NCBI RefSeq assembly: GCF_000813145.1
Contig: NZ_BAZF01000007.1
Span: forward strand, 62,001 to 126,000
Direction of reading: 5' to 3'
DNA: 64,000 nt
Origin: Geobacter sp. OR-1
Lineage (GTDB): Bacteria > Desulfobacterota > Desulfuromonadia > Geobacterales > DSM-12255
Shown: one piece after another, positions 51,802 to 59,488 of the stretch
Position numbering within the stretch: position 1 is the first letter of the stretch
Layout of the letters: every line of letters begins with the position of its first letter
Notes under the pieces: generated by a model
Told to the model about the DNA's origin: nothing
What the model saw: the letters and a program-made list of their open reading frames with translations, nothing else
Database searches by the model: none
Made by a program: the position numbers and the translations under genes

Positions 51802-53277
51802 ATGCTACGATACGACAAAGGAATCATCAGCCAAAGACCGGACGATTTCCCCGCGGAGTTCCCGCTGAAACTGACGGTCAACGACCGCGAGATTGCTACG
51901 CTGGTGGCATCACCCCATGAACTCCGCTTCCTGGTGGCCGGTTTCCTGCGCACCCAGGGTTTTGTGCGCCAGGTAGAGGATTTTCTGGTCATGGGGGTGT
52001 GCGAAAAATCCGGCGAGGCCATTGTCCGGATTCGCGGCGAACTCCCGGAGCGTTTGACCCCGGTATTGACGTCCGGGTGCGGTGCCGGGATCAGTTTCTC
52101 CTTCACCGCCGGACCGCCAAAGGCTCCGCCACCGGAGGCCAGTTTCCCGCCCGAGGCCATATTCGCCATGATGCGTGAGATGGCGGAGCTTTCCGAGCGC
52201 TATGGACGCCATGGCGGCATCCATTCAGCGGCGGTCAGTGATGGTACCCGGATACTGATGCATGCCGAGGATCTCGGCCGTCACAATACCATCGATCGCC
52301 TGGCCGGACAGGCGCTGCTCGCCGGCGTAGACCTGACAGGTTGCCTGTTGCTGACATCGGGCCGGGTGTCGGCCGAGATGGCGGCCAAGGCAGCCTCACT
52401 GGGGGTGGCCCTGATCGCGTCGCGAACTTCACCGACCGACATGGCGGTCCGTATCTGCAAGGAGGCGGGCATCGGCCTGGCCGGCTATGTCCGGGGCGAA
52501 AGCTTCCGTGTGGCAGCCTGTCCGGAGAGGGTGCGGATGATGGTGAAGCCGCGGTTTTCAAACGTGACCGGAGTCATTCTTGCCGGCGGCCAATCGATTC
52601 GCATGGGGAAAAACAAGGCGCTTCTGGAGGTCAATGGCGTGCCGTTGATCGCTACTATCTACCGACGGATGGCTGAACTGTTCGACGAGGTGTTGTTGGT
52701 GACCAATACACCTGAAATCTACGATTTCATCCCCTGCCGCAAGGTACCCGACCTGTATGCCGGGATGGGGGTGCTAGCCGGAATCCATTCCGGGCTTCTT
52801 CACAGCAGCAGTCCGGCCATCTTCGCCACTGCCTGCGACATGCCGTATCTGGTCGAGGACCTGGTCTGCCATATTGCAGAACGTGCCGATGCCGGCGGAG
52901 TATTGATCCCCGAAGGACCGGCGGGGCTCGAACCGCTTCATGCGGCCTATGGGAAAGGTTGCCTGGCTGCCATAGAGGCTACCCTGCTGAGCGGGCAGCG
53001 GCGAATTGTCTCATTTTTCGACCGGACCAATGTCAGCAGGGTGAATCAGGAGCAGGTCGCCATTTTTGATCCGACATTTTCTTCATTCGTCAATATCAAT
53101 ACCATGGAAGACTATCTGTTCTTCGCGATGGCCAACGGTTCGCCTGTCCCGGCAATGAGCCGGCCGGCCCCGCAGCCAGCCGAGAGACTGTTCTCGACCG
53201 ACGTTCCGGATATCTATACGGCCTATCAGCCCGAAAACCGGCTTCAATCCCGTGCCCACAGCCGCTTGCCCGAATAG
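51802..53277 (+). CDS. fdhD-mobA: FdhD-MobA fusion protein
   Basis: 491 residues joining two maturation proteins. Residues 1-245 are FdhD, a sulfurtransferase that delivers sulfur to the dehydrogenase cofactor, with GIHSAAVSDG, HAEDLGRHNTIDRLAG and LLLTSGRVSAEM. The usual Cys pair is reduced to one, C93 in TSGCGAGIS. Residues 255-450 are MobA, which adds GMP to molybdopterin, with VILAGGQSIRMGKNKALLEVNG and FATACDMPYL. The last 40 residues are unmatched. It overlaps the converging znuB gene by 34 bases. Confidence 0.92.
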   Translation: MLRYDKGIISQRPDDFPAEFPLKLTVNDREIATLVASPHELRFLVAGFLRTQGFVRQVEDFLVMGVCEKSGEAIVRIRGELPERLTPVLTSGCGAGISFSFTAGPPKAPPPEASFPPEAIFAMMREMAELSERYGRHGGIHSAAVSDGTRILMHAEDLGRHNTIDRLAGQALLAGVDLTGCLLLTSGRVSAEMAAKAASLGVALIASRTSPTDMAVRICKEAGIGLAGYVRGESFRVAACPERVRMMVKPRFSNVTGVILAGGQSIRMGKNKALLEVNGVPLIATIYRRMAELFDEVLLVTNTPEIYDFIPCRKVPDLYAGMGVLAGIHSGLLHSSSPAIFATACDMPYLVEDLVCHIAERADAGGVLIPEGPAGLEPLHAAYGKGCLAAIEATLLSGQRRIVSFFDRTNVSRVNQEQVAIFDPTFSSFVNINTMEDYLFFAMANGSPVPAMSRPAPQPAERLFSTDVPDIYTAYQPENRLQSRAHSRLPE

Positions 53278-54068
53278 ACCAGGGCAAAGATCCCGAAATT
53301 GACCAGCACGATGGTTGCGCCGGTCGGCAGGTTCAGACCGACCGAGGCAAAGATCCCGGTGATCACCCCGGTCACGGCCAGGCCGGCAGAGAGCAGCAGT
53401 GCCGCCCTGAATCCCTTGGCAAGCTGCAGGGCAGCCGACGACGGGAGAATGAGCAGGGCCGAGATCAGCATGATCCCCACCACCTTCATGGCCAGCACCA
53501 CGGTCAGGGCGGTCAGCAGCACGAGCATGGCGCTGATCCCCCTGGTTCTCACCCCGGAAACCCTGGCCAGCTCCTCATTGAATGTCATCGCCATCAGGTC
53601 GTTATAGAAGAAGGTCACCAGCACCAGCACTATTCCGCATAGGGTTATCGCCAGCAGCACCTCTTCGCGGCTTATAGCCAGGATGTTGCCGAACAGATAG
53701 CTGAAGAGATCCACGTTGAACCCGCCGCCCAGGCTGGCCAGCAGCACGCCGGCCGCGATGCCGAGCGACGAGACGATGCCGATGGCCGTATCCCCGGTCA
53801 TCCGGGCCCGTTCCGACAGCCGGAGTATCCCCAGAGAACAGAGCATGACCACCGGCAGCGATACCAGGATCGCCGCTGCCGAGTAGAGTTTGAAAAAGAG
53901 CGCCAGGGCCACGCTGCCAAAGGTCACGTGGGCAAGGCCGTCCCCGATCAGCGACAGCCGCCGGAGCACCAGGAAACAGCCGAGCACCGCGCAGAGCACC
54001 CCGATCAGGGAGCCGGCCAGCAGCGCCCGCTGCATGAAACTGTATGACAAGGTTTCCGTAATTCCCAT
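53244..54068 (-). CDS. znuB: Zinc/manganese ABC transporter permease (ZnuB type)
   Basis: 274 residues with eight to nine membrane helices. The family signature runs from FMQRALLAGSLIGVLCAVLGCFLVLRRLSLIGDGLAHVTFGSVAL through GIVSSLGIAAGVLLAS to MKVVGIMLISALLILPSSAAL. It works with ZnuC and ZnuA, whose genes lie just upstream in the same direction; a palindromic repeat separates znuB from znuC. Metal specificity cannot be settled from sequence. Confidence 0.92.
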   Translation of the reverse strand: MGITETLSYSFMQRALLAGSLIGVLCAVLGCFLVLRRLSLIGDGLAHVTFGSVALALFFKLYSAAAILVSLPVVMLCSLGILRLSERARMTGDTAIGIVSSLGIAAGVLLASLGGGFNVDLFSYLFGNILAISREEVLLAITLCGIVLVLVTFFYNDLMAMTFNEELARVSGVRTRGISAMLVLLTALTVVLAMKVVGIMLISALLILPSSAALQLAKGFRAALLLSAGLAVTGVITGIFASVGLNLPTGATIVLVNFGIFALVYSGKRLWARD

Positions 54069-54087
54069 AGTTCAACCCAACTCTCCA

Positions 54088-54207
54088 CGAATTCGGAAAA
54101 GCTCCAGATGCAAGGCTTGCGAGGCATGAGGAACGAGTCGTACCTGGAAGGTACGTCGCAGTGACGAAAACGAGCGTAACGCAGCAGATGGACTTTTACC
54201 GGATTCG
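54088..54207. repeat. Dispersed palindromic repeat, copy C
   Basis: 120 bp with good terminal inverted repeats (CGAATTCGGAAAAGCTCCA and, in complement, CGAATCCGGTAAAAGTCCA) and a central GTACCTGGAAGGTAC hairpin. It sits inside the znuACB operon, three bases after the znuC stop codon. Confidence 0.7.
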
Positions 54208-54209
54208 CC

Positions 54210-54959
54210 TTAGTGTAATCGGCAGATCTGGTGCTGCGCCGCCCCCCCGAAATGCCCGGTCATCTCCGGTGACACGCAGAACTCCTGGAACGTGCCGATA
54301 AAAATGAGCTTTTTATCCAGATACAGCAGTTTGGAGGCACAGTTGCCGACCGTAGCGGAATCGTGAGTCACCAGGATCAGGGTGGTGCCTCTGTTGCGGT
54401 TGATCTCGGTCAGAAGCGCGTAAAACCGGTCCCTGGTCTCGGGGTCGAGCGCAGCGGTAGGTTCGTCGAGGATCAACAGCTTTGGCTGATTGACCAGCGC
54501 CCTGGAAAGCATGACCCGCTGCTGCTGCCCCCCGGAAAGGTCACCGATCAGCCTGTGCCTCAGGTCGGCAATCCCCATCTGTTCCAGTGTTTCTGCAATC
54601 CGTGACTTATCGTCCCGGCTGATCCGCTTCGGGAAACGCTTCCCGGCCAGCAGCCCGAGGCCGACGACTTCACTTACTGTAGCGGGAAAGATCGGATTGA
54701 ACAGGTTGAGGTTCTGGGGGAGATAGCCTACGGTGCGCCAGTCAGTAAATTCCGGCAGCGGCGTCCCGAACAGCGTGATCTCGCCTTCATCGCAACTCGA
54801 CAGCCCGAGCAGGGCCTTTACCAAGGTGCTCTTGCCCGAGCCGTTGGGGCCGACCACCGCCAGGTAGTCACCGGCCTCGACCGCGAAGCTCACATCCGAC
54901 AGTGCGTGGGTCATGCCGTAGCGGCAGTATAACCCGGATACCTCGATCACCGGCGGCAT
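54210..54959 (-). CDS. znuC: Zinc/manganese ABC transporter ATPase (ZnuC type)
   Basis: 249 residues with Walker A GPNGSGKS, Q-loop GYLPQNLN, ABC signature LSGGQQQRV, Walker B LLILDEPTAALD and H-loop VTHDSATVG. It overlaps the end of znuA and is followed by the repeat and znuB. Confidence 0.94.
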   Translation of the reverse strand: MPPVIEVSGLYCRYGMTHALSDVSFAVEAGDYLAVVGPNGSGKSTLVKALLGLSSCDEGEITLFGTPLPEFTDWRTVGYLPQNLNLFNPIFPATVSEVVGLGLLAGKRFPKRISRDDKSRIAETLEQMGIADLRHRLIGDLSGGQQQRVMLSRALVNQPKLLILDEPTAALDPETRDRFYALLTEINRNRGTTLILVTHDSATVGNCASKLLYLDKKLIFIGTFQEFCVSPEMTGHFGGAAQHQICRLH

Positions 54960-55903
54960 TGCAACCCCTTTTCGAGCGCAACGAGGTTCTGTTCCATGAG
55001 TGCCGGAAAGGTGATCCCCCTGGCCAGCTCATCCCTGCCGACGTTGTGACCGGCGTGTAGCCGCAGGATTTCCGCCCCGGTCTCGCCGGCAAGGGTCTCG
55101 GCAAGCTTGGGCGACACGAGTTCTTCGGTGAAGACCGCCTTGATGCCGAGTTTACGTACCTGGTTGACCAGCTCGGCCAGGCGCGCCGGGGTCGGTTCGG
55201 CATCCGCAGTCACGCCGGTTGCCGCCAGATAGTCGAGTTTGTACCGTGCAGCAAGATAGCCGAAAGCAAAATGACCGGCATGGACCAGGGTCCTGTTGCC
55301 GCAGTTCCCCAGAACCTGTTGGTATCGGAGATCCAGGTCGGCGAGCCGCTTTTTGTAAGAAGAGGCATTGGCCTCATAAAATGCCCGGTTGCCCGGATCC
55401 CGGCCGATAACCCCGGCAAGGATCAGATCGACCATCTTGGCGCTATTGGCAAGATCAAGCCAGACATGGGGATCCATGCCGCCTGGGTGGGACTCTGCTT
55501 CGCCGGCATGGCCGTCATGCTCGTGCCGGTCCCCGGCCGGCAGAAACCTGAGACCGTCACTGGCATTTATAACAGTAAGCCGTTTCGAGCCGACACCTCG
55601 GAGCAGTTTATCGGCCCAAGGTTCCATGTAACGACTGGTATAGATGAACAGCGCCGCCTTGCTGATCAGAACCATATCATCCGGCCTGGGCTCGAAGTGG
55701 TGCGGTTCCACGCCTGGAGGGATCAGCAGGACAACCTCGGCCTTGTCACCACATATGGCACGAGCCATATCGTAAAGCGGAAAAAGCGTTGTGACCACCT
55801 TGAAACCGGTCTCCGGCAACTCAGGCGCAGTCCCCTTCCGATTACACCCGGCAGCAACCGCGAGCGCAATTCCGATCACAAACAGGAAAAACCCGATCCT
55901 CAT
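54947..55903 (-). CDS. znuA: Zinc/manganese-binding lipoprotein (ZnuA type)
   Basis: 318 residues. A lipobox (VAAGC, Cys about 20) anchors it to the membrane. The fold is the cluster A-I binding protein with VEPHHFEPRPDD, a His/Asp/Glu-rich loop RHEHDGHAGEAESHPGG typical of zinc binders, MDPHVWLD, and VHAGHFAFGYLA with the third ligand. The loop favours zinc over manganese. It is the first gene of the transporter operon. Confidence 0.94.
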   Translation of the reverse strand: MRIGFFLFVIGIALAVAAGCNRKGTAPELPETGFKVVTTLFPLYDMARAICGDKAEVVLLIPPGVEPHHFEPRPDDMVLISKAALFIYTSRYMEPWADKLLRGVGSKRLTVINASDGLRFLPAGDRHEHDGHAGEAESHPGGMDPHVWLDLANSAKMVDLILAGVIGRDPGNRAFYEANASSYKKRLADLDLRYQQVLGNCGNRTLVHAGHFAFGYLAARYKLDYLAATGVTADAEPTPARLAELVNQVRKLGIKAVFTEELVSPKLAETLAGETGAEILRLHAGHNVGRDELARGITFPALMEQNLVALEKGLQCRR

Positions 55904-55999
55904 CCGTCAACTCCCGATAAACCTGTCTTACAGCGCCGGCAAGCTCAGTCAATAATAGTCAGGCACCCGATGATGTCAAGATAAGCTTTACCACAATTA

Positions 56000-56028
56000 T
56001 TGCCATAAATTTATTCGTAATGTATAAA
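56000..56028 (+). promoter_or_regulatory. Promoter of the J-domain protein gene
   Basis: TTGCCA and TATAAA, 17 bases apart, end 29 bases before the ATG at 56057. Confidence 0.55.
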
Positions 56029-56056
56029 TCAAACGTGGAGAAATTTGGGGGGAGCA

Positions 56057-56791
56057 ATGACCGGATTATACAATGAAGCCGAACTTCGCCGTGCCTGCAA
56101 GGTGCTCTTCGGCAACGAGCTGGATCCGCCGGGCGAGTTCTTCTCCTACCTCCAACCCGAAGGGGTCAAGGCCGCCTTTCGCCGCCGGGCCAGGGAGACC
56201 CACCCTGACTGCTGTCCGGCTGGCCATATCAATCAGGCCACGCCACCGGAGGCCTTCCATCGCGTAACCGAGGCCTATAATGTTCTGAACTCTTTCGTGA
56301 AGCAGAGAATTCCGGTCGAGCCCGATCCCTCCCGGCGCGAACAGCGCCCCCACAGGACCAGCAGCGCCGGCAATTTCTACCACCACGGCCCGCTCCCCGA
56401 CCGGCAGCTTGAGATCGGCCGCTACCTGTATTACCGCGGGGTCGTCCCCTATCAGTCGCTCATCGCCGCCCTGGTCTGGCAGAGACGCCAGCGTCCGCCA
56501 TTGGGGCGAATTGCCCGCAACTGGGGTATGCTCACCGACGATGCGGTGCAGGCAATCCTCTGCTGTAAACAACATTCCGGGTGCTTTGGCGAAAAGGCCG
56601 TGCGCCGCGGCCTGCTGACACGGCATCAGCTGTCGCTCCTGCTGACGCACCAGCGTTCCAGGCAGCAGAAGCTGGGCCGGTATTTCATTCAATCCGGGTA
56701 TCTGAGCGACGCAGAGATGGAAACGCTGGTCATGGAAATGCACAAGCACAACGCCCGGATCAAGGGACGGCATGCCCGGCATTCTGGTTAA
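56057..56791 (+). CDS. J-domain protein with GspE-N-like repeats
   Basis: 244 residues starting after GGGGGGAGCA. Residues about 12-80 resemble a DnaJ J-domain, with KAAFRRRARETHPD carrying HPD at 49-51 and EAFHRVTEAYNVLNSF as the last helix. Residues 115-235 hold two repeats of the GspE/PilB amino-domain type (LEIGRYLYYRGVVPYQSLIAAL and KLGRYFIQSGYLSDAEMETLV). The J-domain would recruit Hsp70; the repeats suggest a link with secretion or pilus machinery. Function unknown, and the pairing is uncommon. Confidence 0.72.
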   Translation: MTGLYNEAELRRACKVLFGNELDPPGEFFSYLQPEGVKAAFRRRARETHPDCCPAGHINQATPPEAFHRVTEAYNVLNSFVKQRIPVEPDPSRREQRPHRTSSAGNFYHHGPLPDRQLEIGRYLYYRGVVPYQSLIAALVWQRRQRPPLGRIARNWGMLTDDAVQAILCCKQHSGCFGEKAVRRGLLTRHQLSLLLTHQRSRQQKLGRYFIQSGYLSDAEMETLVMEMHKHNARIKGRHARHSG

Positions 56792-56866
56792 GCAGTTAGC
56801 GGGATTCGGCGGGGTCTGGATTCCGGCTGCCGCAGGATCGAATTGCGACAGCCGGCAGGAAATAGG

Positions 56867-57244
56867 CTACAGCAGGTGACGATCCTGTTGCGAAGTTACA
56901 TAGTCGATGAAGTCGGTCATCAGCTGTTCCCGCTGGTTGTTGTTGCTTGCCATCAGGTACTCAAGGTGAATCAGCGAATGGGTGTCGATGTGCGGTGAAT
57001 GAAGCGCCACGCCGTCGCTCGTCTGCCGCGCAACCTTGCCCGGCATGGTCACGGACAACTGGGAACTCCCTTCGGCAAAGCTCACCGAAACCAGTACCTG
57101 ATCGCCGGCATTGAAATCACCGTAAGTCTTTACGAACATGCCGCCATGGCAGACGTTTTCGACCTCGCCCGCATAAGTCTTGCCCCGGCTGCTGACAAAG
57201 ACCGGCGCATGGAACGGCACCCTGGAGTATTTTCTCTTTTCCAT
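56867..57244 (-). CDS. PilZ domain protein
   Basis: 125 residues starting EKRKYSRVPFHAPVFV (the RxxxR arm) and containing ENVCHGGMFVKT (the N-x-S-x-G region with Ser replaced by Cys, then GG) followed by beta strands of the barrel. Residues 95-125 form a carboxy-terminal helix. PilZ domains bind cyclic di-GMP; the changed motif residue could weaken or alter binding. Ribosome site GAGGAAC. It converges with the J-domain gene. Confidence 0.85.
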   Translation of the reverse strand: MEKRKYSRVPFHAPVFVSSRGKTYAGEVENVCHGGMFVKTYGDFNAGDQVLVSVSFAEGSSQLSVTMPGKVARQTSDGVALHSPHIDTHSLIHLEYLMASNNNQREQLMTDFIDYVTSQQDRHLL

Positions 57245-57440
57245 TTGTTCCTCCTCGATAAATGCAGCGCCCTCGGAAAAATCACCTTAACCGATTTTGA
57301 AAGCAAACAACGTGCCTTGTCGCCAACCAGTTGAAATACATGGCTCTTGTCGATCTGCAGCTTATCATATCACCCAAAAGTGTCAAGCTCTCCGACACCA
57401 TATTAGGTAAAACTTTACACTCGTGTCCCGTGCCGTTGGT

Positions 57441-58532
57441 TCAGCGATGCAATTCGGACAGCAATTCCTGTAATGCCGAGACCAGCCGGTCGTTTTCCTT
57501 CCCGGTGCGGACCGCCACCCGGAAGAACCGGTCTCCAAGCCCGACAAAATTACTGCAGTCCCGGATCAGTATCCCGTAACGCTCAAAAAGCCTACGGCAC
57601 AATCGGGCGGCCGGCAGATCGGCAGTGATCCTGACCAGCAGAAAATTGGCAGCCGGGGTAAAAGGGGTCAACCCCGGTATCTCAGCCAACCGGCGCGACA
57701 GCAGATCCCGCTCGGCTGCCACGAATTCCCCGGTTGCCCGGCGATAGGCGGCATCGTTGACCGCAGCAACCCCGGCGGCTTGCGCCAGCGCATTGACACT
57801 CCACGGACCGCGCAACTCCCCCAGCCTGCGGCAGATATCAGCCGCAGCAGCAGCATAACCGAGCCGCAGCCCCGGCAGGGCATAAAACTTGGTCAGCGAT
57901 CTCAGGACCACCCCCTTGCCTGAGGCTACCAGTTCCGGAAGCAGCGAAAACTCTTCGCCGCAGAAATCCATGAATGCCTCGTCAAGGACGATAAAGACCC
58001 CGACTTTACGGCAAATCCTGACCAGCTCCAGAGCCTCTCCCCTGGAGTAAAGACGTCCGGTGGGATTGCCGGGATTGCAGAGAAAGAGCAGATCGTACCC
58101 CTTGGCGAGTACCGCCTCCAGAGGCCCGCACTCCAGGGCAAAGCCATTATCGGGCGCGAGGATATGGTAATCGACCTCCCATTCCGCTGCCGTGAGGGCC
58201 TTGGCATACTCTGAAAAGGCCGGGGCAACGATCAGCGCCCGATGTCCCTGAACAAGGCGGGGGAGAAGATAGATCAGCTCGGTAGAGCCGTTTGCGGGGA
58301 GGATCTCCTCAGGGGCAACGGAATGAGCGCTGGCGAGGATGTTCCGTAGCGGCTCGGCAAACGGCTCGGGGTAATGGACGATCCGGTCGATCCCTGCGAT
58401 GATCGCCTTTCTGACCGGATCGGACAGCCCCATGGGATTGATGCTGGCCGAGAAATCGAGCAGCTGCGCCGGATCGACGCCGGACCTGCGGGCCGCCCCG
58501 AAAATATCGCCGCCATGATCGTAGCTGCTCAC
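57441..58532 (-). CDS. cobD: Threonine-phosphate decarboxylase (CobD), histidinol-phosphate aminotransferase-like
   Basis: 363 residues from a GTG that overlaps the cbiB stop (GTGA) and follows GGGAGG; a longer frame adds 30 unlikely residues. It is a fold-type I PLP enzyme with ASINPMG at the start, ANGSTELIYLLPR, CNPGNPTGRLYSR, VLDEAFMDF, and the lysine segment SLTKFYALPGLRLGY. In cobalamin synthesis it makes the aminopropanol phosphate arm. It is the last gene of the operon in this window. Confidence 0.92.
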   Translation of the reverse strand: MSSYDHGGDIFGAARRSGVDPAQLLDFSASINPMGLSDPVRKAIIAGIDRIVHYPEPFAEPLRNILASAHSVAPEEILPANGSTELIYLLPRLVQGHRALIVAPAFSEYAKALTAAEWEVDYHILAPDNGFALECGPLEAVLAKGYDLLFLCNPGNPTGRLYSRGEALELVRICRKVGVFIVLDEAFMDFCGEEFSLLPELVASGKGVVLRSLTKFYALPGLRLGYAAAAADICRRLGELRGPWSVNALAQAAGVAAVNDAAYRRATGEFVAAERDLLSRRLAEIPGLTPFTPAANFLLVRITADLPAARLCRRLFERYGILIRDCSNFVGLGDRFFRVAVRTGKENDRLVSALQELLSELHR

Positions 58533-59488
58533 GCCAGCCTCCCGAAAACGGCAAGCGCCGTCAGCCAGGCCACGAGCAAAACCCCTTCCGCGCCGTACAT
58601 CAGTCTCACTGAACCCTGCCATGCCGCTGCGTCAAGCTGCCGCAACGGATCGCCGATGACCGGTTTCAGTACCTCCTGGCCGAAGTACCGGTTGACCCCG
58701 CCGAGCCGGACGCCGAGAGCGCCGGCAGCGGCAGCCTCCGGAACCCCGCTGTTCGGCGAGGAATGATTCCTGCCGTCGCGCCGCATCATCCGCCAGGCGT
58801 TGCGACCGGACAGGCCGACCAGCGGAGCGGCCAGCACCATCAGCACGCCGGTCAACCGGGCCGGGACCCAGTTGCAGAGATCGTCGAACCGCGCCGCGCC
58901 CCAACCGAAAAGGAGATACCGGTCATTTTTATAGCCGACCATTGAATCCAGAGTATTTACCGCCTTATAGGCAATGGCGAGCACCGGCCCGCCGATCAGG
59001 AGAAAAAAGAGCGGCGCAATGACGCCATCAGAACTGTTTTCCGCAACCGTCTCGACTGTAGCGCGCCAGATTTCAGGTTCATCCAGATGCCCGGTGTCCC
59101 GCCCTACTATCATGGCCAGGCTGGCGCGGGCCGCCACCAGATCCCCCTTCAGGAGAGATCCGGCAACTTGTGCCGATTCGAGATGCAGAGAGCGTGCGGC
59201 GAGACAGGTATAGCCGATGACCATCCCGGCCGCTTGGGCGGCCAGCGGGTGAATCAGGCCGGCAAGGCGCAGCAGCAGGCCGACTGTGCCGGCGCTCACG
59301 CCAACAACAATCACCACCAGCAGTAGACCGGCAGCACGCTCGTTTTTCACAATCCTTCTGAGGAGGGGTTCAGCCCGTTTTATCAGGGTGCCAATTGCAA
59401 CGACCGGATGCGGAAACCACCTGGGATCGCCCAGGACCAGATCGAGCAGTACGGCGCCGGCAACCATCAGCGGCGCAAGGGTGATCAT
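58529..59488 (-). CDS. cbiB: CbiB, adenosylcobinamide-phosphate synthase
   Basis: 319 residues with several membrane segments. Family motifs: LVLGDPRWFPHPVVAIGTLI, GRDTGHLDEPEIWRATVETVAENSSDGVIAPLFF, and GYKNDRYLLFGWGAARFDDLCNWVPARL. It attaches aminopropanol phosphate to the corrin ring. The ATG overlaps the stop of the preceding gene (ATGA). Confidence 0.94.
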   Translation of the reverse strand: MITLAPLMVAGAVLLDLVLGDPRWFPHPVVAIGTLIKRAEPLLRRIVKNERAAGLLLVVIVVGVSAGTVGLLLRLAGLIHPLAAQAAGMVIGYTCLAARSLHLESAQVAGSLLKGDLVAARASLAMIVGRDTGHLDEPEIWRATVETVAENSSDGVIAPLFFLLIGGPVLAIAYKAVNTLDSMVGYKNDRYLLFGWGAARFDDLCNWVPARLTGVLMVLAAPLVGLSGRNAWRMMRRDGRNHSSPNSGVPEAAAAGALGVRLGGVNRYFGQEVLKPVIGDPLRQLDAAAWQGSVRLMYGAEGVLLVAWLTALAVFGRLA

